Shown piece after piece: positions 1 through 8,547 of a stretch of DNA of 46,351 nt. Origin of the DNA: Vreelandella hamiltonii (lineage in GTDB: Bacteria; Pseudomonadota; Gammaproteobacteria; Pseudomonadales; Halomonadaceae); NCBI RefSeq assembly GCF_014651775.1, contig NZ_BMXN01000027.1, forward strand, positions 1 through 46,351. Direction: 5' to 3'. The translations under genes were made by a program, and so were the position numbers. Below the pieces are notes generated by a model. It did not search any database, was not told the DNA's origin, and saw only the letters and a list, made by a program, of their open reading frames with translations. How positions within the stretch are numbered: the stretch's first letter is position 1; each line of letters begins with the position of its first letter.

Positions 1-90
1 GGCTACCGTAACGAGGCCAACTTCATCGCCATGATCTACCTGATTGGCAGCCCGGTGGGCCGCCTGTTCGATCAGGCCAAATCCACATGA
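1..90 (+). CDS. C-terminal fragment of an unidentified protein, possibly a transposase
   Basis: An open frame runs from the first base to a TGA at 88-90 and encodes 29 residues beginning GYRNEANFIAMIYLIG. The start lies outside the window. The aromatic-Arg-Asn followed by a hydrophobic strand recalls the C-terminal end of ISL3-type DDE transposases, but the piece is too short to assign. A transposase would fit its place inside an integrated element next to an integrase gene. It converges on the zinc-ribbon gene at 208-612, with an AT-rich hairpin between them. The reading frame is convincing; the family is a guess. Confidence 0.4.
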   Translation, partial: GYRNEANFIAMIYLIGSPVGRLFDQAKST

Positions 91-153
91 AGTGACGAAG
101 AACCCCAATATGCACTACTGCCAGAAAAATATGAAAAAATAATCCATGAGCTT

Positions 154-189
154 AAAAAATAATCCAAAAACTCAACATTTGGATTTTTT
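154..189. terminator. Bidirectional AT-rich terminator hairpin
   Basis: A perfect 8-bp stem (AATCCAAA at 161-168, TTTGGATT at 178-185) with a 9-base loop is flanked by an A-run on the left and a T-run on the right. Either strand therefore reads as stem plus U-tract. It lies between the convergent ORFs ending at 90 and 208, where a shared terminator is expected. The 13-mer AAAAAATAATCCA occurs at 134-146 and again at 154-166, so the left side of the hairpin is also a direct repeat. Confidence 0.55.
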
Positions 190-207
190 AAAGGCTAAAA
201 AATCTAA

Positions 208-612
208 TTAACCAGAAAAAGATAAATCTATTTTAACCTTGGCCCCACAACTGGGGCCCGTGCAACTTAGATAGAACACCTTAAAAATTTCCGAAACGCG
301 CCTGCTAGTTCTTATGCGGAACAACGAACCACATTTTGGGCACATATCGCCAAAAAAGCACAATTCATCTGGATAGCAGATCCTTTCGTCAACCAGTACG
401 CAGCTAGCTTCAGGCTCCTTCTCGCTTATTTCATTCTCGGCCTTTGGGCGCTTGTAAGCCCTAACAGGCGAGAAATGCAGGTCTACGCGCCAAAGCCGTC
501 GACAGCCGTAGCATTGCAACACCGCCTCTTGGTGCTGGTTGGTTATCCTGCGGCGCTGTGTGGTTCTCATGATCGTCCCGCACGCTGGGCACTTCTCCCC
601 TAGCCCTTTCAT
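208..612 (-). CDS. Double zinc-ribbon Ogr/Delta-like phage transcriptional activator
   Basis: This 134-residue protein has two zinc-ribbon modules. The first uses C8, C11, C34 and C37. The second uses C91, C94, C117 and C122 and has exactly the C-X2-C-X22-C-X4-C spacing of the phage P2 Ogr family. Ogr proteins activate late promoters of P2-like phages, and the P4 satellite Delta protein is a tandem duplication of the same domain. The doubled layout therefore points to a Delta-like protein. Its ATG (610-612) overlaps the TGA of the upstream integrase in an ATGA junction, so the two are probably translationally coupled. The family is well supported by Cys spacing; the target promoters are unknown. 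Confidence 0.7.
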   Translation of the reverse strand: MKGLGEKCPACGTIMRTTQRRRITNQHQEAVLQCYGCRRLWRVDLHFSPVRAYKRPKAENEISEKEPEASCVLVDERICYPDELCFFGDMCPKCGSLFRIRTSRRVSEIFKVFYLSCTGPSCGAKVKIDLSFSG

Positions 613-1817
613 GTCGCTAGCCCTTCACTTCGCCTCTCGGTGCCAAAGAGGTGGTCTGCCCAAAACTGCATCATGGCGGGCCGCTGATCCGGGGCCATGT
701 GTTCGGCGTGGGTATAAATGCCCTCGATCCCCGGCAGCTTGTGCGAAAGCTGGGCCTCGATCCACTCTCTAGGGTAGCCCAACTCTTTCAGGCCCGTGGC
801 CACCACATGGCGCGTGCCGTGGGGCACGTGACGACCGTCGTAGCCTATGCGCTTCAACGCCATGCCAAACGCAGCGTCGGACATCGGCCTACGTGGGTTG
901 TTACGACCAGGGAACAGCAGTTTGAACGCCCCCGTTAGCTTGTGCAGGTGGCGTAGCTCGTCTATTGCCTGGGTAGGTAACGGCACTTGGTGCGCCCTGC
1001 CCATCTTCATGCGCTCGGCAGGGATCTTCCACACAGCGGCTTGCAGGTCGATCTCTTCCCATTCCGCCATGCGCAGCTCACCAGGGCGCACCGCCGTTAG
1101 CAGCAGGAGCTTCAAGCCGATGCGAACCATCGGGCTTTTATCGTAAGCCTCGATGTCGCTCACGTACTGCGGCAGCTCGCTTTGAGCGATATGGGCGAAG
1201 CTGCCCCGTTTGTAGGGCTTGAGCGCCGTATTGAGGTCTGTAAGGGGGTTGTAGCTGGCCCTGCCCGTAATGATGGCAAAGCGGTAGATGTCTCGGCAAA
1301 AGGCGTGCAGGCGGCGTCGCTGCTCGAATATGCCTGCATCCTCCAGCGCTCGCAGGATCTCCAGCCACTCCAACGGCAGAATGCTCTCAACTGGGCGGTC
1401 TCCCACCTTCGGAAACACGTACATTTCAAGCACGCGCTTGCTGTCGTTGGCACGCTTCGAGCTTTCTTTCCAGCGCGGCACCATGGCGGCGTGCCACTCC
1501 AGTGCAATCACCTTGAACGTGTTCTGCGCGGCGTACTGCTGCTGGCGTTTATCGCTCTGTTTCTGCTCTACGGGGTCGATACCTTGGGCCAGTTGCCGCC
1601 GTATGTCCGTTCGCTTCTCACGGGCCTCTGCAAGGCTCACATCAGGGTATTTGCCAAGGCTGACCATGTTGCGCTTGCCATTGGGGCGGGTATAGCGCAA
1701 ACGCCACCCACGGCGGCCATCCGGCCAAATCCTGAGTTCTAATCCCTGGCCATCAGAGAGGGAGACAACTTTCATGCCAGGCTTGGTTGTGCTGATCTGC
1801 CGGATAGTTAGCGCCAT
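609..1817 (-). CDS. P4-type tyrosine integrase
   Basis: This 402-residue site-specific recombinase has the layout of the P4 integrase group. An N-terminal arm-binding domain (about 1-90, including LSDGQGLELRIWPDG) is followed by a core-binding domain (about 100-200) and a catalytic domain. The active-site set is complete: R244 (AVRPGELR), H333 and R336 (HGTRH), H359 (LSHK) and the nucleophile Y368 (GIYTHAEH). The ATG at 1815-1817 gives MALTIRQISTTKPG, which fits the family N-terminus. The frame stays open upstream to 1916 but that part is unlike the family. The gene starts 166 bases from the 3' end of a tRNA-Arg gene, the usual target of this class. It probably inserts and excises an element extending off the left edge. 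Confidence 0.93.
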   Translation of the reverse strand: MALTIRQISTTKPGMKVVSLSDGQGLELRIWPDGRRGWRLRYTRPNGKRNMVSLGKYPDVSLAEAREKRTDIRRQLAQGIDPVEQKQSDKRQQQYAAQNTFKVIALEWHAAMVPRWKESSKRANDSKRVLEMYVFPKVGDRPVESILPLEWLEILRALEDAGIFEQRRRLHAFCRDIYRFAIITGRASYNPLTDLNTALKPYKRGSFAHIAQSELPQYVSDIEAYDKSPMVRIGLKLLLLTAVRPGELRMAEWEEIDLQAAVWKIPAERMKMGRAHQVPLPTQAIDELRHLHKLTGAFKLLFPGRNNPRRPMSDAAFGMALKRIGYDGRHVPHGTRHVVATGLKELGYPREWIEAQLSHKLPGIEGIYTHAEHMAPDQRPAMMQFWADHLFGTERRSEGLAT

Positions 1818-1983
1818 GGTGGTATACCGAGCATCTTCGAATGGTGACATATACCATTCTGTATACCACTTGTCGGCTGGTTTTGAAAGGAACGCAGAGG
1901 AACGACAGGGAGCCAAAAATCAATGTGATTCAGAGTGTTACACTTAATTTCTGGCCTTTCTAGGACTTGCTGAGACCCCCCAA

Positions 1984-2003
1984 TGGCGTCCCTGGCAGGA
2001 GTC
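1984..2003 (-). other. Candidate attachment-site core at the tRNA 3' end
   Basis: P4-type integrases recombine at the 3' end of tRNA genes. The integrase here lies directly downstream of the tRNA-Arg 3' end, so the crossover core should include the last bases of the T-arm, the acceptor strand and the CCA. The partner repeat at the far end of the element is outside the window, so the exact core cannot be read. Placement is inference. Confidence 0.35.
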
Positions 2004-2060
2004 GAACCTGCGACCTGCCGCTTAGGAGGCGGCTGCTCTATCCTACTGAGCTACAGGGAC
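1984..2060 (-). tRNA. tRNA-Arg (anticodon CCU)
   Basis: The minus strand folds as a full cloverleaf. The acceptor stem is GTCCCTG/CAGGGAC, the D-arm begins AGCTCAGT, the anticodon stem is GCCGC/GCGGC around the loop CTCCTAA, and the T-loop is GGTTCGACTCC. The anticodon CCT reads AGG codons. The discriminator base is G and the CCA end is genomically encoded, so integration at this site has restored a complete gene. A consensus-like promoter lies just upstream. Confidence 0.96.
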
Positions 2061-2073
2061 TTAGGGGGCGCAT

Positions 2074-2102
2074 AGTATAGCGCGTTGGCTTGCCTCGGCC
2101 AA
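2074..2102 (-). promoter_or_regulatory. Sigma-70 promoter of the tRNA-Arg gene
   Basis: On the minus strand a -35 TTGGCC (2097-2102) and a -10 TATACT (2074-2079) are separated by exactly 17 bases. The bases after the -10 are GC-rich (GCGCCCCC), as in stable RNA promoters under stringent control. The expected start is only a few bases before the mature 5' end at 2060. Confidence 0.65.
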
Positions 2103-2112
2103 CCGTCGCGCT

Positions 2113-3060
2113 TTAAATCCACCCCGCCAGGCGCAGGGCGAAAATGCCCAGGGTCACGGTGATGCTGGCCATCAGGGTGGTGATGGCGATGATATTGGCG
2201 GCCAGGGCCACGTTGCCGTTGATGGCCTTCACCATCACGAAGCTGGCGGCGGCAGTGGGGCTGGCGAAGAACAGGAACAGCAGGCCCAGTTGCGCGCCGG
2301 AAAAGCCCAACAGCCACGCCGCGACCGTCGACAAGGCGGGCAAGGCGACCATCTTCATCAGGCTGGCACTCATGGCCACTTGGCTGCCTTCACGCAAGCT
2401 GGACACCGAGAGCGTGGCGCCAATGCAGATCAGCGCCAGGGGCAGCGTCAGCGAGGCAAAGTAGTTGCCCGAGGTCATCACCCAACTCGGCAGCCCTACC
2501 GAGAACGCCGTGAACGGCAACGCCGCGAACACGGAAAGAATCAGCGGGTTCTTGACGATATGCCCCAGCAGGCTGCGCCAATCGGTGGATTGGCCGGGCT
2601 GGTACGCCGCCAGGGCCACCACGGAAAGCGCGTTGTACATCACGATCACCACGCCCAGCAGCAGGCTTCCCGCCGAAAGCCCGTAGTTGCCGTACATGCC
2701 CGCCGCCAAGGCCAGCCCCACCACGCCGCAGTTGCCGCGAAAGGCCCCCTGCACGTATATCCCTCTGTCTGCCTGGGGCACACGTAGATGCGCCCAGCCC
2801 CAGCTCAGGGCGAACTGCGCCAGGGTGGCCACGGCGAAGAACAGCAGCAGCGGAATGTCCAACGCGACACTCAGGTCGGCCTTGACTAGACTCAGAAAAA
2901 TAAGCGTCGGCAGCGTCGCCTTGAACACCAGCGTCGAGGCCGTGCTGATAAAGGCACTGTCGATCCAGCCAAGGCGTTTCAAGCCAATGCCGATGAACAC
3001 CATGGCAAACACGGGTAGCGTCACGTCTAGCGTGCGGGTAAACAGTTCCAGTAGATCCAC
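2113..3060 (-). CDS. AEC-family (auxin efflux carrier-like) transporter
   Basis: This 315-residue, very hydrophobic inner-membrane protein of about ten helices resembles the AEC/MdcF permeases. It opens with VTLPVFAMVFIGIGLKRLGW, a typical first helix and loop, and has the paired five-helix layout. Related bacterial proteins export or import small organic acids; the substrate here cannot be read from sequence. The chosen start is a GTG at 3058-3060. No partner gene lies alongside: it is divergent from the EAL-domain gene at 3188 and points toward the tRNA. The product looks full-length and ordinary. Confidence 0.85.
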   Translation of the reverse strand: MDLLELFTRTLDVTLPVFAMVFIGIGLKRLGWIDSAFISTASTLVFKATLPTLIFLSLVKADLSVALDIPLLLFFAVATLAQFALSWGWAHLRVPQADRGIYVQGAFRGNCGVVGLALAAGMYGNYGLSAGSLLLGVVIVMYNALSVVALAAYQPGQSTDWRSLLGHIVKNPLILSVFAALPFTAFSVGLPSWVMTSGNYFASLTLPLALICIGATLSVSSLREGSQVAMSASLMKMVALPALSTVAAWLLGFSGAQLGLLFLFFASPTAAASFVMVKAINGNVALAANIIAITTLMASITVTLGIFALRLAGWI

Positions 3061-3187
3061 AGCAGCTCTCTCAGTTGGATAAGCGACATCTTATACTCTA
3101 CCGTTGACCAGGATTTGTCGACTGGCTAGACAGGCACCTCGGCATAAGGGAAAGTAGCCCTAAACGCGCATCACGGATACGTTACGT

Positions 3188-6100
3188 ATGGTACAGCCCG
3201 CCGTCCCTGAACACGAAGCACAGCGGCTTCTCACCCTGAAGCGGTACACACTGGGGGATCTTTCGGCTGACCAGGAGTTTGACCGCATCACCCGTCTAGC
3301 GGCTGCTTACTGCGAAACCCCCATGGCCTTGATCACGCTGGTGGATGCCAGTCACGTCTGGGTCAAAAGTGGCGTGGGCGAATACAGCCCCACGGTATTG
3401 CGTCAGCTTTCATTATGCGGGGAAGCCATCCTCGAACCCAAGCTGTTCGAAGTATCGGATGCACGCCTGGATGCGCGGCTCCATAAGTTGCCCATGGTCA
3501 GTGAAGCGCCCCATGTCGTGTTCTATGCAGGCATGCCGCTGGTTGCCGAAGATGGCAACATCATCGGCACGCTGTGCGTCATGGATCAAAAGCCCCGCCA
3601 ACTGAGCCCTACCCAGCGGGAACTGCTACAGCAACTGGCCAGCAGCACCGTGCTGCAGTTCGAGCACTACCTGAGCCAACGCGCCTATCAAGCCATTGGC
3701 AATGCCGCCATCGGCCTCTGGGAGATGGATGTCGCCACCCGAACCACCCACTGGAACGACGTGGTCGATGCGCTCTATCAAACCGATGCTCGGCAAGCCA
3801 ACACCTTCGAAGCGCGCATGCAGGCGTACACCTCGGCTGACCGCGCCCGGCTCGTCGAAGTCATCGACACCGCCATTGCCCACGGAACGCCCTTCAACGA
3901 CATCTTCGAGATGCAGACCCCCTCGGGCGAGCCGCTCTGGGTCAGAATCACCGGCAACCCCCTGGCCGTGGATGGCCAAGTGGTGCAGCTCATCGGCACC
4001 ATGCTCGATGTCACCCCCCGCAAGAAGGTCGAAACACAGCTACTGCGCCAGCAGGCACTGGAGCAGGCCATCATGCGGGCGCAAGCCAGCTTCATCGACG
4101 AACAGGGCAATGCGAAGGCGCTGAACCCGCTGCTCGACGACCTGCTTACCCTCACCGGCAGCGAATACGGCTTCATCGGCGAAGTGCTTTACCACCCCGA
4201 CAAGACACCCTACCTAGTGGCCCATGCCATCACCGACATCAGTTGGGACGAGCCCTCGCGGCAGTTCTACGCTCAGCACGCCCCCAACGGCATGGTGTTC
4301 AGCAACCTGGACACCCTGTTCGGTCATGTCATGCGCCATGAAGAAGTGGTCATTGCCAATGAGCCCGCCCACGACCCCAGGCGCGGCGGCCTGCCACCGG
4401 GGCATCCACCGCTCGATGCATTTCTGGGGGCACCGATTCACTTCCACGGTCGTTGCATCGCCATGATTGGCCTGGCCAATCGCCCCGGGGGCTATCATCC
4501 CGACCTAGTGGAGTATCTGGCCCCGCTGCTGGGCAGTATCGGGCAGTTCATCAACACTCTGCGCCACCACCGCCAGCAGCAGCAAGACCAACAGGCCATC
4601 GCACGGCTCTCCCTGGTGGCCAAGAACACCAGCAACGGCGTGGTGATCACCGATGCACGTGGCAACATCGAATGGATCAACGATGGCTTTACCCGGCTCA
4701 GTGGCTACACCTTCGCAGAAGCGGTCGGCAAGAAGCCGGGGCAACTGGTGCAGGGCAAAGCCACCGACCGCGCCACGGTACTGCGCATCGCCCATGCTCT
4801 GCGCCACCGCCAGCACTTCGAGGAAGAGCTGCTCAACTACCGCAAGGATGGCACCCCGTACTGGGTACATATCAGCTGTAACCCGCTGCCCGCCAACGAG
4901 CAAACCGGCGGCGGCTTCATTGCCATCCAGTCGGACATCACCGACACCAAGCTCCATGAAGAGGCGCTGTACAAAGCCGCCAATATCGACGAGCTGACGC
5001 GGTTACCCAACCAGCGGCTGGCCCGCACGCAGTTGGAAGCGCTGGTACGCCAGGACACCCCGCTGGCCGTTGCGATCCTCAACATCGACGATTTCAAACG
5101 CCTCAACGACCTGTTTGGCTACGCCACCGGCAACAGCATACTCAAGCGCATTGCCAAACGGCTGGAAGCGTTGGTCAGCCCCTTCAAGGCCCAGGGCATC
5201 ACGGCGCGGCTCAGCGGCGATGAGTTCGTGTTGGCCGGACCAGTCCAGCGCCTCACCCCGTCCACCATCCAGCACGCCATCCAGCAGCCGCTGCATGTGA
5301 ACGGGCAAAAGCTGAAGCTCACCGCCTGTCTCGGCATAACCAGCTACCCCAACGACAACGTCGACCCAGACGCCCTGTTTCGCCATGCCTACCAGGCGCT
5401 GTACCAGGCCAAGACCCAAGGGATCGCCCAGTGCGTCCGCTACAGCACCGATGAAGAACACCTGGTCAAACTGCGCCAGCAAGAGCGCAGCGCCATTCAG
5501 CATGGCCTGGCCAATAACGAGTTTCGTCTCTACTACCAGCCCCAGGTCGATCTCAAATCGCACACCGTGGTCGGGGCAGAAGCGTTGATTCGCTGGATTC
5601 ACCCGCAACACGGGCTGCGCAACCCGGCAGAGTTTCTGCCCCTGCTGGAAGGCAGCGAGCTGGAGTTTCATCTGGGCGAGTGGGTCATCGAAGCCGCCTT
5701 GAAGCAGCTGCAAAGCTGGCTGGCCATGGGCATCGAACTGCAGGTGAGTGTCAACATCAGCCCGCAACACCTGCTGCACCCCGGCTTTCTGCCACAGTTG
5801 GAACAGCTGCTGCTGTACTACCCGCAAGTCCCCTCACGGCTGCTCGCCATCGAGATACTCGAATCGGCCACGCTGGATGACATGCAGGCCGCCCTGCACG
5901 TGCTGGAAGAGTGCCAGCGGCTCGGCATCGAAATTGCCCTGGACGACTTCGGCACCGGCTACTCCTCGCTGGCCTACTTCCGTCGCCTGCCCGTGCAGTT
6001 GATCAAGGTAGACCGCGACTTCGTGCGCGACATGCTGGAAAGCGAGGATGACAAGGCCATCGTGGAAAGCATCATCTTCATGGCCAGAAAATTCTCACGG

Positions 6101-6262
6101 CCGGTGCTGGCCGAAGGGGTCGAGACCATGGCCCACGCCCAGGCCCTGCTGGCCATGGGCTGCCATCTGGCACAAGGTTACGGCATTGCCCGCCCGATGC
6201 CTGCCGACGAACTACCAGGCTGGCTGGAAAGCTGGCAGGCAGAAGGGTTTGCGCTGCGTTAA
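3188..6262 (+). CDS. Multi-sensor GAF-PAS-GAF-PAS-GGDEF-EAL protein, probable c-di-GMP phosphodiesterase
   Basis: This 1024-residue protein has no membrane segment. A GAF domain (about 20-165) is followed by a PAS (about 170-285), a second GAF (about 300-465), a second PAS (about 475-590), a GGDEF-type domain (about 600-755) and an EAL domain (about 770-1015). The cyclase motif is SGDEF (676-680) rather than GGDEF, so synthesis may be weak or only regulatory. The EAL domain looks intact: the signature begins at E798, and NISPQHLL, IEILES, DDFGTGYSSL and AEGVET follow. It most likely breaks down cyclic-di-GMP in response to cytoplasmic signals. It converges on a diguanylate cyclase gene, with a 4-base overlap of the two 3' ends. 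Confidence 0.9.
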   Translation: MVQPAVPEHEAQRLLTLKRYTLGDLSADQEFDRITRLAAAYCETPMALITLVDASHVWVKSGVGEYSPTVLRQLSLCGEAILEPKLFEVSDARLDARLHKLPMVSEAPHVVFYAGMPLVAEDGNIIGTLCVMDQKPRQLSPTQRELLQQLASSTVLQFEHYLSQRAYQAIGNAAIGLWEMDVATRTTHWNDVVDALYQTDARQANTFEARMQAYTSADRARLVEVIDTAIAHGTPFNDIFEMQTPSGEPLWVRITGNPLAVDGQVVQLIGTMLDVTPRKKVETQLLRQQALEQAIMRAQASFIDEQGNAKALNPLLDDLLTLTGSEYGFIGEVLYHPDKTPYLVAHAITDISWDEPSRQFYAQHAPNGMVFSNLDTLFGHVMRHEEVVIANEPAHDPRRGGLPPGHPPLDAFLGAPIHFHGRCIAMIGLANRPGGYHPDLVEYLAPLLGSIGQFINTLRHHRQQQQDQQAIARLSLVAKNTSNGVVITDARGNIEWINDGFTRLSGYTFAEAVGKKPGQLVQGKATDRATVLRIAHALRHRQHFEEELLNYRKDGTPYWVHISCNPLPANEQTGGGFIAIQSDITDTKLHEEALYKAANIDELTRLPNQRLARTQLEALVRQDTPLAVAILNIDDFKRLNDLFGYATGNSILKRIAKRLEALVSPFKAQGITARLSGDEFVLAGPVQRLTPSTIQHAIQQPLHVNGQKLKLTACLGITSYPNDNVDPDALFRHAYQALYQAKTQGIAQCVRYSTDEEHLVKLRQQERSAIQHGLANNEFRLYYQPQVDLKSHTVVGAEALIRWIHPQHGLRNPAEFLPLLEGSELEFHLGEWVIEAALKQLQSWLAMGIELQVSVNISPQHLLHPGFLPQLEQLLLYYPQVPSRLLAIEILESATLDDMQAALHVLEECQRLGIEIALDDFGTGYSSLAYFRRLPVQLIKVDRDFVRDMLESEDDKAIVESIIFMARKFSRPVLAEGVETMAHAQALLAMGCHLAQGYGIARPMPADELPGWLESWQAEGFALR

Positions 6263-8274
6263 TCGAACAGCGTCATCGGGTCGCTTTCCCCCGTCAGCTT
6301 GACCATCACGCCATCGCGCCCCTGGCCCTTGACGTCGTAGCTGGCGGCATCGGCACGGGCCAGGGCGACTTCCACGGCATCATCGCTTTCATCGAAAACC
6401 GTCACCCCAATACTCAAGGTAACGGTATATTCCTTGCCCTCATGGGTCACCGACACCTCGCTCACCGCCTTGCGCAGTGAATCGGCAATCACCTTGGCTT
6501 GCCCCAGCGTGCAGCTAGGCAACAGCACGCCAAACTCATCGCCCCCCTGGCGGGCCACGTGGTCGCTGCGGCGCACCTCCCAGGCCACCACCTGAGCAAT
6601 ACGACGCAGCATCTCGTCACCCAAGGCATGGCCGCCTTCGTCATTGATCGGCTTGAAGTGATCCAGGTCGAACAGCAGCAGCGCCGAAGGCGTACTGGTT
6701 TTCTGAAAATCGGCGAAGGCCTCTTCCAGGCGGCGCTCGAAGCCACGTCGGTTCAACAGCCCGGTCAAGGGGTCATGTTCGGCTTCCCAACGCTGCAGCG
6801 CCTCTTGCTGACGCCGCTCGGTAATGTCCTTCACCACACCGACCAACCCCAAGGAGTGGCCGCCTTGGGTCAACATCACCACCCGGGCATGAATATCCAG
6901 CCACAGCGTTTCGCCGTCGCTGCGCAGAAAACGCAGCTGGCGCACGAAGTCGCTGCCGGTCTTGAGACTATGCGTCCACATATCACGCGCACCCTCACGC
7001 TCATCCGCGTGAATCTGTGTCAGCCACTGCTCCATCGGGGTATCGGCTGAAATGCTCAGCATCTGCAAAAGCGCAGGGTTCATGTAGGTGATCTTGCCAC
7101 CGAAGTTGGCCACGAACATGCCCTGGGGGGTGGCGCTCAGCACCGAATCGAGAAACGCCTCACGCTCCTGCAAATGCCCCACCAGCTGCTGGCGCTCGTC
7201 TTCCACACGATTGAAGGTATTGGCGACCTGCTGTAGCTCCTGCATCCCCGTGGCCAGGGCCAGCTGCGAACGCCGCCCAGCCCCTACTTCGCCAATCTGG
7301 CGTTCGAGATGCTCCAGGGGCTTGAGAATACGCGCCAGCAACCACCACAGCAGCGGCATCATCAACAGGGAAATCACCAGCCAGATACCAAACAGCTTGG
7401 AGATGAAACCCGAAAGCGGAAGCTGCGCCTGCTCGGTGGGCAAGAACAGCCCAACGATCCAGTCGGCAGGCCACACTTGTGCATACGCCTGAAGGCTGGT
7501 GCGCCCATTGGCCAGCTCGCTGACTCCCTCGCCTTGCCAGCCATCCAGTGCCATATCCAGCAGGTCATTGCGCTGGGCGTGGCTGATTTCTGCATTCACC
7601 AGCTCGTAATCAGGGTGGTAAAGAATCTTGCCTGACGCCGTGGAAACCGCCGCGAACCCGTGGTCACCCAAACGAATCGTGGCCAATCGGTTGAACAGGC
7701 CGCTACGATCCAGGCTCACCATCCCCGCCACGAACCCGGCAAAACGGCGGTCTTCATCCAGGCGGGGCACGGTAATCAGCACCATGGGCATGCCGCTGGC
7801 ACGGCCAATGAAAGGCTCGCTCACATAAGGGCGGCGAATACCCCGCACCATCTTGAAATATTCGAGTTCCGAGGTATCGAGCCCCACTCGCCCCACCACA
7901 CTGGGCCAGTCCGCCACGATCTCACCATGTTCGTCACTCACAATCAGTCCATCGAACCAGGAGAGCAAGGCATCGTTTTTCTGCAGCTCGTATGAAAGCC
8001 AACCCACGTCATTGGAAGGCCCCATGGAGCTGCTCAACCGCTTGAGCGCATGGACACGCTGATTCACCTGCTGGGTGATCTCGTCGGCCAGCAAACTGGC
8101 CTCGTAGCGCAAATGAGACATGTTGGTCTCGTGCACCATGGTCTTGCCAACCTGCCAGGCCATGCTCAATACGGCACCCGCCAGAATCGCCAAGGCGCAA
8201 GAGAGGCCAAGCAGCAGCCGCCCTTTCAAGGAGCGTAACGTCAACAGCCTGTTGATGAGGGGGGCTAGTCGCAC
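6259..8274 (-). CDS. Membrane sensor diguanylate cyclase (dCache-HAMP-PAS-GGDEF)
   Basis: This 671-residue protein has a first membrane helix at about 20-42, a periplasmic dCache-like sensor to about 290, a second helix at about 293-316, a HAMP linker, a PAS domain at about 370-495 and a C-terminal GGDEF domain. The catalytic motif is intact (QGGDEF near 577-582). An RxxD inhibitory site (RRSD) lies five residues before it, so product feedback is expected. The start is a GTG at 8272-8274 with AGGA about 8 bases upstream. It should make c-di-GMP in response to an extracytoplasmic ligand. It sits tail-to-tail with the EAL protein and next to a capsule operon, which c-di-GMP could influence; no direct link is visible. 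Confidence 0.92.
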   Translation of the reverse strand: MRLAPLINRLLTLRSLKGRLLLGLSCALAILAGAVLSMAWQVGKTMVHETNMSHLRYEASLLADEITQQVNQRVHALKRLSSSMGPSNDVGWLSYELQKNDALLSWFDGLIVSDEHGEIVADWPSVVGRVGLDTSELEYFKMVRGIRRPYVSEPFIGRASGMPMVLITVPRLDEDRRFAGFVAGMVSLDRSGLFNRLATIRLGDHGFAAVSTASGKILYHPDYELVNAEISHAQRNDLLDMALDGWQGEGVSELANGRTSLQAYAQVWPADWIVGLFLPTEQAQLPLSGFISKLFGIWLVISLLMMPLLWWLLARILKPLEHLERQIGEVGAGRRSQLALATGMQELQQVANTFNRVEDERQQLVGHLQEREAFLDSVLSATPQGMFVANFGGKITYMNPALLQMLSISADTPMEQWLTQIHADEREGARDMWTHSLKTGSDFVRQLRFLRSDGETLWLDIHARVVMLTQGGHSLGLVGVVKDITERRQQEALQRWEAEHDPLTGLLNRRGFERRLEEAFADFQKTSTPSALLLFDLDHFKPINDEGGHALGDEMLRRIAQVVAWEVRRSDHVARQGGDEFGVLLPSCTLGQAKVIADSLRKAVSEVSVTHEGKEYTVTLSIGVTVFDESDDAVEVALARADAASYDVKGQGRDGVMVKLTGESDPMTLFD

Positions 8275-8378
8275 CAGAAATTCCTATTTCGTCAACGTTC
8301 CTTGAATACTGCCCTAAAGTTCAAGCGTTATTGCATCACTGGCAATCAACTTACCAAAAACAATCACAAACTGCGCGT

Positions 8379-8387
8379 TGATATAAT
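8379..8387 (+). promoter_or_regulatory. Extended -10 promoter for the capsule/lipid operon
   Basis: The sequence TGATATAAT is a perfect extended -10 element (TGnTATAAT). It lies in the divergent, locally AT-rich gap between the diguanylate cyclase and kpsC. No good -35 hexamer is visible at 16-18 bases, which extended -10 promoters tolerate. Transcription would begin near 8394, giving a leader of about 150 bases before the preferred kpsC start. No canonical ops (RfaH recruitment) site is seen in this leader on the coding strand. Confidence 0.6.
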
Positions 8388-8547
8388 TCCACTTAATCTC
8401 CTTGTATCACCCTAGGCCAAGGCATGCCAGCACGCTAGCCTGGTCAGCCAAGTGCTCACTGCGCGCCACGAATTGATAACCCTGCCCAATTCACGTATGT
8501 TCGCCGCCTGTTTGGTATCTTTATCAGGACGACTTGCGGCCTTTTCC

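Noticed and set aside
1818..1916. N-terminal extension of the integrase
   Set aside because: The ATG at 1815-1817 gives the family-typical MALTIRQISTTKPG start. The upstream residues are not conserved.
3090..3095. TATAAG as a -10 for the AEC transporter
   Set aside because: The nearest plausible -35 (TCGACA) is 20 bases away, too far for a confident promoter call.
8429..8440. GGCTAGCGTGCT on the minus strand before the diguanylate cyclase, resembling ops with two bases missing
   Set aside because: The missing bases are in the conserved core, and the site is on the strand opposite the capsule operon. Kept only as a curiosity.
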